From Paragonimus skrjabini miyazakii (lineage: Eukaryota; Platyhelminthes; Trematoda; Plagiorchiida; Troglotrematidae), in the NCBI GenBank assembly GCA_014338405.1, contig JTDE01001391.1, positions 52,811 through 116,810 on the forward strand: a stretch of 64,000 nt of DNA. Direction: 5' to 3'. Each line of letters starts with the position of its first letter. Positions within the stretch are counted from its first letter, which is position 1. The notes beneath the pieces are model-generated. The model had not been told where the DNA came from, ran no database searches, and saw nothing but the letters and a program-made list of their open reading frames with translations. The position numbers and the translations under genes are program-made. Below, piece by piece: positions 25,901-39,400 of this stretch.

Positions 25901-27960
25901 TCAAACCAAATAATCTTCTACGTAATAAAAAATAGACATCATTTAAAGAACACACTGACTTTATGTCACCTAAGACAATTCTGTCTAGCACAACCAGATG
26001 ATAGTGCAATTAATTGGATATCCTCAGGTTAGTTAACGAATTCCTCCAGAACCTTTTACCTAGCCTGATTTCAATGTGAACCCTCATAGTTTGCTGCACG
26101 TGATGCACACTGTTAGGGTAACAGCCGTTGTTCTATCCAGCTGATGGTGTTTTCGAATACATTGTTTCGTCTATGCTTGCAACATAGAGGTCTACCCATC
26201 TTTTCAGTCAACTAGCAATGAATTACAACGTCGCCAGTCAGCAAGCTTTGTGTAAAATCAAAGCAAAAATACTACAAACCACACTTCACTTGCCGACCAG
26301 ACAGATAGGGAATACAACTGATCTATCGTAGGAATAATCGTCGACATTCCGCCAGACAAGTAACATCAGCCCGTCACACGAAAACAAAATAACTTAGACA
26401 ACAGACAACCACACTGTGCAGCGAATAAGCAATCAAAAGCCAAAAAGACCGGGCATCTCTGAGTTTCGGTCCACTACTACGTCTGTACAGTGGCGATTTT
26501 GACAAAACGAACGCAGTTTTGACAAACCGTTAGCATTAGGTTTAAAGGAATTAGACCAACTTGTATGTTTCTTAATGGGGCTTTTCAACAAACTTGACGA
26601 TATAAGTTGTTTTTATGGGTGTGGTGCATCTAAAGTAAATGCAAATACAAAAGTCCGTCGCCCTTTGGATAAGACCGAGTAGAAACTCCTAACTTTCTAT
26701 CATAGCATCTGTGAACTTGTGATTTTTAAACAACCTTGAGCGCAGAGACAAGGAGTGGAGCTTCTATTCAGGAGTCCAATGTGTGAGCTTATTGCGACAG
26801 CCAGACATGGGACAGCAAGATTATATTGGCCGAAGAGGCGATGCATACAGCGCAGTCTTACTTGCAATAGGATCAGTCGGACAAACGAATCGAGATTCAT
26901 TTTGGTCAGAAGACTGTACGTGGAGGGCACACGCGGCTCGTTTCGGAATGCGGCTGTGTTCCAGTAATCTGGTGTAGCATATGGTAAGTAACTTCATATT
27001 TGCACGTTAGGCTAACTATATCAGCTAACTTGAACGTTATCAGTGAACCCAATAGTCGCCCGTTCATACTCTTCACTCACATTTTGCTCTTGACAAATGT
27101 ACTCGGGGGTTGACGAGTTTGTAAAGTGTGACATCCTCATCGGAGAAGGTGTAGCCAAGCAAACCTAATGCATAAGATGTTACGACTGGAATTGTGATTG
27201 ATCATTGTCAGCCAATCGGAAACGGGTTCGAATGTTATTATGCGCTTGATCCTATGTAAAAGCTTGCGAAAGCAATGTTTTCGACGATTGTCAGATCTCA
27301 ACGGCCGAAACGGTTGAATCGTTTTGCTGTCAAATAACGAAAACGAGCCAACCAACACGCAGGTGGCTATTGCTCAGTAGCATATGCCAGTATAAACGCT
27401 TATTTCAATTTAAGTCTCAACGTTTTACAGTGAAAGTGAGATTATTGACGAAACTTTAGAGATCTATATTAATTTCAAATAAACACTACCCACACCAGAT
27501 CACAGTCCTACTAGTCAAATAAACCTTTCGGTTGATCCACTTTGAAAGTAACACCAGTCTCGAGTTTTGCTTTTATCAGAAGCCATCAGAACTCCGTAAC
27601 TCATTTCGGACCGGAATTTATAATTCGACCCTTGTGATGGTGATATTAACTGTTGACCCCACCGTCAATAATATCTTAACTGTCATGATAGAATATTCAT
27701 AACCGAACGTTCAAACCCAACCTTGTGTGATTAGCTTCCAGGTGGTCGAATTATATAGAATGAGAATAAACGGAAGCCTTCTGTTCAGTCGGTGTCATAC
27801 ATTTCAAAATTCGGCTAATGAGAAAAAAAAGTTAATCGCATATACAAGCCATCGACTGGACGGACGTGCAAGACGTTGTTTTACTACATACAGTGAGATG
27901 TTAACCTTAGCGTATTTTCTCAAACACTTTTGTTTTCACGTACTTTGAAAAGATTTTCAG
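22980..27960. other. Non-coding stretch; nothing recognised
   Basis: The longest ORFs (24463-24798 plus, 111 codons; 25724-26032 plus, 102 codons) carry no recognisable domain and are within chance length for this composition. Overlapping opposite-strand ORFs at 26.7-26.97 kb are mutual shadows. No mobile-element protein was recognised. Confidence 0.5.
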
Positions 27961-27974
27961 GTTCGGGCTCATGG

Positions 27975-28482
27975 CTAGACGCTGCAGTGACCTCGCAGTT
28001 TCTGACAGCCGCAGGACCAGGTGGTTGGAATATCTGTAGGATTAAACCTTGAAAGTATCTGCCGGCTTGACAGATGTGTAAATATCGTAGCTCTATCTAA
28101 TCTCTCTATGGTTGTACTGACCAAAGTCGCTGTCTGGTGCAGCTCAGAAACTACATCATCAGTGTCAAGATCCATCCTCACTATATACGTAATCCCCAGT
28201 GCTACGAACCCAAAGGCGGATATACTTACGGTGGGGGTACATTCCGTTAAAATCGTCACTCAACACAGGTTCCACGTTTCAAACTTTATCCATGTTGTTT
28301 GTCTATGTTACGTTACCAAAAGCAGAACTGAGCAAGCGTGTGTCAAGTTGATAGAATTTGCCAATTCAGAGCTCAACAGTGACAGTCACTCACTGATTCA
28401 GATGATTCACCTTAATGGTTACCGACTAAATATCTTAAGCGAGACCGAAGTCGGGGCATTGTCAGCGCGTGCTTTGCAGTAA
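27975..28482. other. Segment open on both strands, unrecognised
   Basis: The plus strand is open for 153 codons (28021-28482), the longest gap-free ORF here. The minus strand is open for 94 codons (27975-28259) and has an internal GTAAGT donor right after ACCCCCACC. The plus side has a plausible acceptor, GATTTTCAG, at 27960. Neither translation shows a family motif I recognise. About one ORF of this length is expected by chance in the window, so it could be noise, a decayed exon or part of a repeat. Confidence 0.25.
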
Positions 28483-28489
28483 AGCTCAT

Positions 28490-31081
28490 GAACCGTATGG
28501 AAACGATTTGGGATTTGCACATATATAACATTAATATTGACTTAATTTCGCGGAACTTCATAAAAGTTCGTAGAAAAGAGAACTGTCGTTTACATTTAAC
28601 CGATACTGAGCATCGGGGTTGACTTTACTCAGGTGTTCCGTGTAGCCTATAAAGTTACGGCCAATCTTCTAAAGTCGGTTAGACCAAGGGTGCTAACTAT
28701 TGCTTGATTGTACGAGCCGACTTTGTGTCCACACAAAAACCTCGTTCAAGCGCTATATTTGCCGTGGTCAAAAGTTACATCATTGGTCTACATGCCCATC
28801 CAAACACTAACTGTGAATTAATGTAAGGTGTAACTATAAACCACCCATCACTAACAATGGTGATTTGTCATCTGAGTGACTAGCTTAAAAATGCTTGGAA
28901 TTTTATGTAGCGCTTCATACGATTTAGCAACATTCGGCTAAACGGCTTTTTGTTGGCTGCATACTGTTTTAACCTCGTTGAAGTCATACACGTATTGACC
29001 CGGTGGCCATTTATTGAAGACACTTGCCCATCACATTTCTTATTTGCAAAATTAATGTATTTGTCTCAGTTTGACAAAGACATCCTGAAACATAACTCGT
29101 GATTAAGTTACACGGTTATTTTATCTTTTAACAGTATCTTCCCTGTTGTCACGTCGACGACAACGACTTTTCGCGAATAATGAAGTGCTACTATGTACTA
29201 CTTGGCTGGGCTTTCCTTGAAGTATCTTCGCGGGAAGTGAATTTTACACCGAAATGTATAACATAGAGGACGGAAGAAGATTATACGACCACCTCAGGCT
29301 GTTATTGTAACTTCAGGCTAAACTGGCGGTCACAGGTCACCCGATCAAGTTGGGGTCGGGTGATTAATGCATGCCCGTGAACCCTCATGGCGAGTGAATT
29401 AAATTGCGTAATGGGACTAACTAGCATTGAAATTAACTGAATGTTTTGACAGAAAACGTCATCTTTGAAAAGTATTCATCGAAGGCTTGATATAACCCAA
29501 CAGTACCAGACAGGCTCTGCAGACAGTTGACATGTCCAACATTTAGAACGATGAAAATGGCTGAAACCGCCAGTCCTGGTAGATGCTACACCGGTCAGAT
29601 AAACTAGCAAAGTGGCATGAAAAACGCTCGATTGGTGACTCAACGCACGGATCAGCATTTCACAAAAACATATCGGAGGAGCGTAGGCATAGTCGTGACT
29701 AATGGTCCGATAGGCAGATAATGATGATACAGTTCTCAGCTTATGAGAGTCGACTTCCAATCTGTTAGTAGTCTGGGATAAGATTGCTACCCTGTGACAC
29801 AGCGACCCAACGTAGGTAAGGAAACTTGAACACCGAGTCCTGTAAAAACTGCCTAGTTAATTTGTCATGGTAGTAGATTTGCGCGGTAAGCTTACATAAA
29901 TTACGTTCTTTTCAATGGTTGTACGTCAGTCATTTCTGCCTTAACCAGCTTTCATATTTCGGCAGGGTTTGGACTCTAGAGTCCGTAAGTGGTTACTGTG
30001 TACAAAAAGTGCACATCGTATGCAGCGCGAGGTAGAAGAACATAGAACATAGCGACGTAGAAAGTAGATAGATCAACAAACGCAGATTTACCAAACTGGA
30101 AACCGTAACCCGCCAAGTGATGAGGAGTGGTAGTAAAGCTTCATCAAACATGATGGTTCTTACTTCAACTGGTTAACATGCGATATCCGTTAACAAGGTT
30201 GAACATCATCCCATGTCCGTACCCCAGTCCTGAGTTCCTTTAGTATTAATCCGAATCCCACGGAATGCGATGGCTGACAACCTCAGTGTAGGTAGCGCTC
30301 ATGTGATACAATTGTCACATCAAAGGTCCTGTTTTGGCGTGGTCGAGAGAAAGTTCTTTTATTTTCAATTTAAAGATAACTGCCTTACGGTACTTCATTG
30401 ATTAGTGAGAAAACTCTGTCCCCTCTAAACATGAGGTAACGTAAGTGCTCCTTCGGTAAAGAGTGGAGCTTCCCAATCCCATGAGATCTAATTTATTCCG
30501 AGATAACTCAGTGGACATGATAATGTAACTTAGTCAACGTCATTAACACACGCGTGCGTTCAAAATTTGTACTGGGATTTTATCATGATTGTTCTTATCA
30601 TCGTAACACACTGCAGTACCTCCAAAAAGAGACACAGTATGATGTTATGGTTAGTATAGAAATGAGGAGTTGCTTTCAAAAGCAAACGAATGATGGCTCT
30701 TGAAGTGTTAAGACAACAGTGTACAACAGCGAAAATGTTTTTTCCGCTCAGAGTGTACTGAACTTCAATCCGTTCAAATATGTAAGAATGTGATGAAGTC
30801 AAACCACACAGAGAGAGTAAAAGTAGCATGTTATATCTGTAAGCTTCAAGTGGATTGACCAACATACATGGGATTAGTATTTTGGTAAACAGAACGCGAC
30901 TGTGCACACTTGCAGTGCACAGCCAGTCTTTTAGCCCATACGAGGACACTTGACTGAACTACCCCATGTATCACTGTCATAAGTTGAAAACAAATCAATG
31001 AGCCTACTACCTAACGAGTCATCCGGTTCATATATGATATACCATGTCATCATGACAAGTTGTGCTGCAGAAGGGGTGTAA
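28490..31081. other. Non-coding stretch upstream of a LINE fragment; nothing recognised
   Basis: I looked for an apurinic endonuclease domain that would normally precede the reverse transcriptase at 31.1 kb and saw none, so the LINE looks 5'-truncated. A 129-codon minus ORF (30560-30949) has no domain and is of chance length. Confidence 0.5.
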
Positions 31082-32000
31082 ATCTTAACGGAACGTTTCA
31101 ATCATTCCTTCTCGGCTGATCATCTATCAGGACCGCGGAAAACGTCCCCAAACGCATTTATTTCCCGGGATGGTGACGTGGATGACCCAGCGACCTATCG
31201 ACCAACAGCGTTGTTTTCTGTGGTTACCAAGGTGATACTGAGCTTATTAGATGTCTTTCTCCAGATCACGACTGCATACCTTGAAGTTGTTACCAAGGCG
31301 CAACGCGGCCTTAATAAGGGGTATTTATGTATTACAAATCTGTTGACTCCTGGACCAAGGCTGCTGACGCAGGATTGACCAATGGTGTAGTCTGTCTTAT
31401 TTTTAAAAATGCATTTACAGGTTTGATCACCCCAATCTGTTAGGAATCAGCAAGAGTATAGACTTGGTGAATGCATACCCATGTAGCTTGAGGATTACTT
31501 GACTGAATATAAGTCCGATTTCAAGGTGAATGGACATTTGTCAGTGTGTTTCCCTGTCAACAGCGGCGTTCCACAAGCGTCCATCTTAGAGCTCCGGTTA
31601 TTCCTTCGTTTCATTCTTGAACTACTCAGCTAAGTCAAATTACCGATGTTGCTTTACGCCTATGACACAAAACTCTGGTAAGTGGTAGATTGCCCAGAAG
31701 AAGCGAAAACATATCAGTGCGACCTGAAATGTCTTGAACAGTGATTCACAGAAAATAACTTTCCGTTCGGTATCAACAAGTGTAAAGTAATATACATTTG
31801 ATATAGAAACTGTGCTGAAAATTACCTTGGTATTGTTAAACTACTCGATTCAGATTGCAAACCCAATTGAGGAATCCTATTACAGAGAGTTTAAGCCTAT
31901 TTACGAACTGCGTACCCATGATGAAAAACACAAATAACACCAGGTCACATAGAAAGAATTTGGGACACAAACTTCCTTGAAATCAGTCCGACTAACTTTG
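31082..32000 (+). mobile_element. Decayed non-LTR retrotransposon reverse transcriptase (CR1/Jockey type)
   Basis: Conceptual reading across several frameshifts and stops gives RT blocks in the correct order. These are LTERFNHSFS and DDPATYRPTAL (start of RT, 31178 on), then KAQRGLNKGYLCITNLLT (block equivalent to Q.GFRKG.SC.TNLL), a CLIFKNAF block in place of DFSKAFD, VNGHLSVCFPVNSGVPQASIL (31535-31590), then LLYAYDTKLW (about 31650-31680), where the catalytic YADD has become YAYD, and FGINKCKVIY. The endonuclease domain is missing upstream. With the catalytic motif changed and many stops, the element is dead. The clade name is from motif style, not a tree. Confidence 0.85.
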
Positions 32001-32632
32001 TCATCATAAATATTTCACTCAGAAATGAACAAACGCGCCTGTCATCTTTGCGTTGCCTTTTTTAAAGTGTTTGGTGACAGGCAACTGATAAAGTCATGGG
32101 GCTGATCGCAATCTTCTGTCTTGGGGACCAACAAAATTAGGTCACTCATCAGTGCATTACGATAGAAGAGATCTACTTCTAACCCACAGAGTGCTCCACA
32201 CTCATCGACAGTTCTCCTCCCAACACACAAGAGTGAATGCCTTATATATCAGTAGTCCACTCTGCAGATAGCAGTGTTTCACAGCCGTTATCTGTTCTTA
32301 CTGGAACGCATTGCCAAACTCTGTGGTCATATCTGAATCTGCTGGGAATGAGAAATTTCCACTCTATTGGCATACATGTGAGGGGTATCCTTCACCACAC
32401 GTTCTCTAGCCACCCTCCTAGCTCAAGCTCACAGGAATTCAAATGTGCATACCTGAGGAAACACATCATTATCATTGTCTTCATCATCATAGACAGCATT
32501 ACATCAGTGGGTCACATTGATGCCTAACTGCTACATAACCATGAAGAAGAAGAAAACCAAACCCTGTATTGAAGGAGAGAAGAATAAAGAAGAGGACGAG
32601 AAGAGACCTAAATACTAAAGACAACTGCGTTT
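32001..32632. other. Region between LINE RT and its putative tail repeat
   Basis: Probably the decayed C-terminal and 3' untranslated part of the LINE; a phrase RRDLLLTHRVLH resembles the RGDLI.TYRIL block that follows RT in this class. ORFs at 32042-32230 minus and 32237-32527 plus look like shadows. A trinucleotide-rich stretch (TCATTATCATTGTCTTCATCATCAT) is near 32465 and a GAAGAAGAAGAAAA run near 32541. Confidence 0.4.
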
Positions 32633-32810
32633 ATATTCAAACACAAAACATCAAGGCGCCTACACCTTTCAAACGAACAACCAAGCTATAGGTGAAAGTA
32701 AGGCGTTATCAGCAAGACCACTTCCTTACGGTTTTCACTGCCCCGCGTCATTAAGTGCACTCATTTCAAAGACAACTTGACCGAACAATGACAACATTCA
32801 CACCACTGAG
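32633..32810 (+). repeat. Dispersed repeat, copy 1 (putative LINE 3' UTR)
   Basis: This aligns, at roughly two-thirds identity by eye, with 44959-45130. Shared blocks in order are ATTCAAAC, CATCAAGGCGCCTACACCT, GTAAGGCG, CTTCCTTACGG, CCCCGCGT and ACAATGACAAC. Copy 1 follows the LINE reverse transcriptase in the same orientation, so a 3' UTR origin is likely but not shown. Confidence 0.65.
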
Positions 32811-32829
32811 CTCAGTTATCCGCCATGAC

Positions 32830-34955
32830 AAAATAACCAAATTTGAGCAAAAAGAAAATAACACAACTTTGATCTGCGAATTACGGTCTGATTTTATATT
32901 AAGCTGGCCAAGGTGGTTCGGAGGGCAGTAAGTAAAAGTTAGCGTTAGGGCTGAAATTCCTCTACGTTTCTCAAAATCGTTGTTTCAGATTACGTGTTCA
33001 AATTTTTACCTATCCGTGTGATAAGTGTGTATTAGCCATTATGATATTATACCAGTGCACGCGGGGAATGCACCTGGCAGTTGTTAGAACTAAGCTTTCT
33101 AGGAAAAAGAGTTGGTCAGTGTAGTTCATTCATATGGCCCCACCATCTCCGGAGTTTACACTAGTTTACCCGAAGAGAAATTCTTTTACAACTGACCCAG
33201 TAACAACAGATGGACCGAAGGAGAGAATTGGCAAAGAACATTTAGGGGTTACACCTAAGAGTATTGCAGCAAGTAGGAACGAATATTGAAGAGCGAGCTT
33301 GCAAATGTCTTTGCATCACCATATGCATCTCTAAACGAAGTTGATTGATTTAGACGGCTTTCAAATAAAAAAAGTTTGTTTATATGTTAGAAATCATTGT
33401 GAGTCAATCTCTGAAACCTGACTCAGTCTTCAGTATGGTAATGAGGTGTTTATATCAGTGCTTAGTTAGTCGCATCTCAATAACACAAACGAATGAATTC
33501 AGATAAGATAGACAAAAATTTTGGTTTTTTGTCAGCTTCAGTCAACAATGAGCACTCTGTGTAAAACATGTGAAGTTAAAAAATTCTAGGTACTGCTCAA
33601 CAATATTTCACATTTGACAATCAAATAAAATCCTCTGACCTAAACAAGAACGACCTAACTAGTCTGAGACGATGGGGCTTGTGAAGCAAAGAAGTTGGGG
33701 CATCTAACCTAAGTTCAGCTAACACAAATAATCTAGGGTTAGTTAACGCAACAAACAGTCGTGCTAGGTCAGTGCAACCAGACAGGTAAACAATTGTTTG
33801 CGGGATTAAGTACTCGGTGTTGTTGATGTATGATAATGCTACCGTTCAGACTGTCCCAATCAATTTTAATAGTCCCCCTAGGCAAACTAATATGACCAGA
33901 ACCAACTGATACACACTAGTACGATGCAACTGAGACAATATTGTCAAACACTCATAAAGCGTATTATCACATTTAGTTAGGAATGCGGCCGGCAGAACCA
34001 AACTGTTCATTCATCTGTAAATTTGAACAAACCAGTAAGAAGATGAACGCGCATTGATGGTAGCATTTCGTATTGCCTAGTCAGTACACAAAAACAAAAA
34101 TCAGAACAATTTGTAAAACAACTAGAGTGGAATAAAGGAACAAAGTTCAAGTTGGGTGAAGGAAATTGCGTTGGAATAGCAGATCCATGGGAGTCTAAGC
34201 TTTATATAGTTGTTTTTGTACATATATTGCTTGCTTGAGTTGGCTAATCGGGACCATCTGGGCGAAACGTAGGAGAATAAGTGGATTGGAATGGAGTGAT
34301 AGAAACCTGAAGCACTGCTCACTTTGTGACTACAAAGTTACGTCCAGAGCAACTACATCAAAATCATACTCACGGTTTGTCAGCCGCAGAGAATCATACA
34401 GTTCACCGGAATAGGCTTTTTAATCTTTCCAAAATGGCTGTTGATTTTACGAATGAATTTGGTCGTAAATACCTTCACAAATTTCCAGAAAAGTCAAGGG
34501 AAGAACCTACCCTCGAGATCTCAGTAACTATGCTTTTTCCTTATCTTCCATGCCACAATAATATGCTACAATTGAGAGCATTTTTCCTATAATGTGATGA
34601 TAAATTTTACTCCAGTTACCGGACAAGTTATCACATTCGCATGTTTTCAAAACATACAACCACAATTAGTTTAAAATAAAGCTGACCGGCATTGCCTCTA
34701 AGAGGGTCACAATTCCACTAAGAGATAAAGGTGCCCTCACAACTGGTCACCATGGGCACGAAGATTTGGAGCTGGAACCGCTGCTGGAACCGCACAACTT
34801 ATCCGGTGCTCCGGTTATTAACAGAGATAAAACAAGGAGAACGCTGGTCCTACTGGGCGTAGTGGGTAAATTTCAACGTATCTACAAAGTTGACAAGATG
34901 ACTGATCTTAATTGTCGAATATTTCTAAACAATTGTTTGTTGTTCATACGTATAA
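32830..34955. other. Non-coding stretch; nothing recognised
   Basis: No exon seen. ORF 34326-34592 plus has no family motif. A GCTGGAACC doublet near 34.77 kb is a small local repeat. The 3' end may include the N-terminal part of the Penelope-like element that follows, but I could not anchor it. Confidence 0.45.
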
Positions 34956-34959
34956 TAAT

Positions 34960-36450
34960 TGATAAAAGCACCTTCACTTTCCTAAACCCCACCAATTCTG
35001 CAATGCTACAACTGTATGTATTATCCAAAGCACACATATAATTACTACCAAGGGAGATTTCATTTATGTGCACTGCTCCGTAACACAAATTGAAAGACAC
35101 CCTGAGGTTATTAAGATAGACATTTAAAGCATATTGTCAAAGACTCGTTTGGTTTAATTGCAAACTTTAAAAATATCAACCTAGCAGGTAACTTCATGTG
35201 TTCTGCAGAGGTTCAGTCACTGTTTACAATTGTTTCATTGCACCAGACGGAAAAAGTTATATACCATCTTGCAGACACCGAAGGCTTTAGTAGAATACTT
35301 TCCGCAGATATTCTGAAACCGTTACTACAACTACTACTACTATGTACGGAGATAGTCAGTTTTAATATTCGGAATAAGCCTTATTGATAGATAGATAACG
35401 TCGCCAGTGGGAGCCCGTTCGGACCGGTGCTTACTGACGTTTTCAAGCTGGCGCTAGAAAGACAAACTGTCAAAGAGTTCCTCGCGATGCCGTTATGCAA
35501 ACATTATGTGGACGGCATCTCCTAACTACGCAATCTCCACAATGGATCGATGAGATGGTAGAACCGTTGAACAATTGGCATGTTGATTTGTGAGTCATCC
35601 GTAAACTAAGAAAAGAGTGTCTTCCCTTTTCAGACATCGTCATCAGTTGCAAGTTTCCTGGGTCAATGAAAAGGTCTGTGTATCGGAAGCCATCCTTGAC
35701 TGACCAGTGCATTCGGTTTACCAGCTCTACACTAATGAAGAGTAGGCGTGCATTAGATAACATATCGTTCAGTCGCGGCAGACATATTTACTCATTAGAA
35801 TGTTTAGCCGACGAACTTCGATTACTTACAACTACGTTGCAGGGTAATAAGTATCCGATGCGATTTATCAAGAAGCATAACCGGCAACACACAGCAGTAG
35901 ACAAACTTTGCACAATTGAGAAGAAGGAAATCTACACTGAACTACCATTCAAAGATTAGAGTGCTTTGTTTCGAACTGCTAAACGTCTCATCACAGCAAT
36001 TAGGGGAGCCTATAATGAAGACGAAATCGTAGTTTTCGACCCAGTTTACAAGTTACCGTAACTTGAGAGCATTACACCAGCACCAACTCACACTGTACTT
36101 CTCAATTTGTGCAACTGCGGTTAAGGAGACGTCGACAAGGCCGGTGTGTGTTTAATTTCTTAGACTTAGAAACATTTATCAAAATGGGATCGGAATGTCA
36201 CATCGTGGTCTACTTCCTTCTTCATAGAATCACACAACGTTTCAGCTTCATCGATCACTAGAAACACGTTGGACACAGGTCACCGGATTGATCTTGAATA
36301 AGCATTCAGGAATAGAACTCACACGAGTTATCCTGCGATTCGGTAAGGTGTTTTCTGTTACCTGTCTTACGTCAACACCAAGTGCACTTTAACGATCAGA
36401 TGCGGACGTTAAATTCCCGTGGACCTAATAGTTTAACGCAGTGTTCTTTA
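34960..36450 (+). mobile_element. Penelope-like retroelement, decayed, with RT and C-terminal remnant
   Basis: RT landmarks of Penelope-like elements appear in order across frameshifts and stops. They are LQLYVLSKAH (about 35007, equivalent to LYGLPK.HK), KDSFGLIANFKNIN, EVQSLFTIVSLHQT (35208 on, the first catalytic block, whose D is changed to E), IDNVASGSPFGPVLTDVF (35395-35450), KHYVDGIS (about 35497-35520, the YVDD box as YVDG), CLPFSDIVI, SVYRKPSLTDQC (35672 on) and KEIYTELPF. Further down LDTGHRIDLE (about 36265) matches the segment after the GIY-YIG endonuclease domain; that domain itself is barely traceable. Two catalytic aspartates are altered and many stops occur, so it is inactive. 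The antisense ORF at 35470-35763 is a shadow. Confidence 0.85.
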
Positions 36451-36459
36451 CCTAATGAT

Positions 36460-39400
36460 TTCGTATTTCGAAGCCAATCTTAAAAAATCAGCATTTACGT
36501 CAACCGTCAGCAGAACTGTGAACCTGCCGCCAGTGTTGAACATGTCTTTGATTACGGGATTAGGCTTCGTATGGTTCTGTAGCTCGATATACTTTAGTTC
36601 GCAGGATGTGGTCGGTCATTCTGTCCACTAATGATATGCCTGAACGTAGGAACATTATCGTGCTCAGTTGGCTTTATTAAATATTTTTTTTACAAAGACA
36701 AGTTACAGTAGGGGCATACGGAATTTTTAAGGAAAAAAAGTTTGCAGATTGTACCCATCTCACATGGATTCAAGGTGGTCGATATACTCCGTAACCCCAG
36801 TATCCTTTAGGTGATATTCATCAGAGTAAATACAACATGCTAGAAGTCCAGATTGATTTAGGCAGTTTGACCGGGCATTATAGAATAACTTGTCGGTGAG
36901 CACGCCTAAACTACTGGTGACTGACGTAGCTGACAATGCTTTAAATGAATTTACGGTGGGTCAAAGGATAGTGTGTGTATTTTTTACGGACCAGTGAGAG
37001 TACATTTGTTTACGAGGTTGTGTACTTCTACGTCACCTAATTCGAGTAATTCTCTTCATCTCGGTTTGCGGGCTCATCTGAGCCAGTGCGACAGAATAGT
37101 CCGCAAAATCCACAGTCAAACTATTAATGAACTCAACTTGTCCAAAGTCAGTCCAGCCTAGTCAAATTCAACCATTCTGTTGACCAAAAATTAAACTGCA
37201 TACACGGTTAACCCACGTCAACTTGATTGTCTGTTGAGCCAATAATGCATACATAGTCGGCATAGCTATAACAAGTTTAATGGCATCACCGCTTTCCAGC
37301 CGTGTTATGCTTAGTACTGCCTCAGAAGCATAGCAGCACGTCCCAGTCACAGATAAATGGCCGTGGATTGCATATGTGTCTCACCTATGATGGTGCTGAA
37401 ACATATTAGATACCTTAGAAACCTAACTAACGAACACGGACTGTAACCAATCCGGCTTATCTACCTTAATTTTGACCTCTAGTGCGAATCATTAAAAGTT
37501 GCAGAACGTCACATGCCAAACCTAGTATCACCGTTCTGACCAACATATGTAAATCTTAGTTCCGTCTTCAGTCCCGCAAAAGTGTATGTGTATATATGCA
37601 TATATGTACACATATATATACATATGCATATATATATACTTAGGGAACCTGGATAGTAACTGGAGAAAATACAGATAACCATTCGTTAACAAAAGGCATG
37701 ATATGATAGTAAAATTTTGCAGCTAGTTGTCAGCACTCCTCGCATTCCTTTTGCATTTAGAGTTCCATTTTTCAAAGACTGCAGGTTATAGGTGTACCTA
37801 CCAATCAATATGAAGACGTGTGCCATCAGTTTAATTGGACCAATAGTGTATCCGACTTACTTTCTGATAAAAATTCTACCACAGGTTTGAGGTTATCTTT
37901 GGTCCTCAGTGTGCAGTAAAACATTCCTACTTACGGCTTATATTTAACACTCTAAACAGAGGATGGAATGTTAAGACTGGCCGTAGTGTGGGCGTTTTTC
38001 TGTTGTCACATTCATAGCCTTGAGCTGCACAACGACAAAGAAGTAGGGAAGATCCTGAAGACGTGCTTTCTGTGCCCCATTGACAAAACCTATTCTAGTC
38101 TGTTGACCTATATGTGAATGAAACATTGTCACAAAATACACATGGCAAGTAGTAGTAGCATTCTGTCCAAGATTTTAATGTAAGAACTTAATTCAGGATA
38201 TCAAACAGACTGACGAGTTTGAATGAATTAAGAGAGAAATTTTACCTGTTTTAGTGCTTTGAGACTTCTGACAATCCCACTCTATCTTTTGTGTGTTTTA
38301 CTTCTAATCAGCTATTCGTTTATTCTGCCTTTAATGATATATATGGTCGTTGTGATGGTCGAGATATCTTGTCCCTAAATTATTCGTTAGGACAAGTGAT
38401 GTCTCAAATTTATTACATCTTGGCCTACATTATTTTCTCGGAGTACAATAAACTCTCCTCTGTCGGGATGCAGTCAAAATAAGACTGGTTTGACGCATTG
38501 TATTTTTGATTTAGCCGATTAATTAAGTCATGTCACAGAACCTGCACCAGAAGTTACAAGTGTAGTATAGTTGCAACTGCATTTGTAATCATTACGGTCA
38601 GATTTTTAAACTGCTCAATACAGATGTGACAATGACAGTAAAACATTACTGACTAAATTGCTGATGACAGACGATGATATTAAGCACTCAACGACAGGTT
38701 CAAATGGATTTTCAACTTAAAAATGACAATACGATGATACCCTTACAAACCATGAGGCCCAGTGAACAACAGGCGATGTCTTACGTGATTTTACAATCTG
38801 GTACAATCTCAACCACGGGAGAACAAAAATTATTACATCTTACTATAAGAATGGTCAGCTTAAAATTTTCCTCCTTACAAACTAAAACGAAAGTACCACC
38901 ATATAACCATACTTTCGAATTGATAATCGTCATATTCTTAGCAGTTACTTCCTCCACGATAGCGGAAAAAGAAACATGCCAGATGCGCTTGTAGATTTGG
39001 TGATATATACCGTTTGTTAAAATGTTTCTTAAATGCCGCACTGTCAGTTGCCACAATCCACTTACAAGAATTTCGTAGAATTTCAGTTAGTAAACGAAAA
39101 TGTCTGAATAATTATTGATAACTGAGTTAGGCGTGTTTATTTTAGTCTTATCGATTCGACTGAAATCCACGTTCTCCGAAAACCAGTTCTGTGCTCGATA
39201 GAATTTAAACTACTTACTTGCTAATGCTTATAGTTTGGCTCTTCAAAAATATTTAGCAAAATCAAAGTAACGCTAAACATGACCTTCCTAAGGTCAGCTG
39301 AACACTGGGCGACCAGATTTGATTATCAACACAGACGACAAATTTTTGACTGGGGTATAATAGTGAGCCGAGCTAAAAAAAGACTTAGTTGTTGGGTGTG

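Noticed and set aside
30560..30949. 129-codon minus ORF
   Set aside because: No domain or splice context; a couple of ORFs this long are expected by chance at this base composition.
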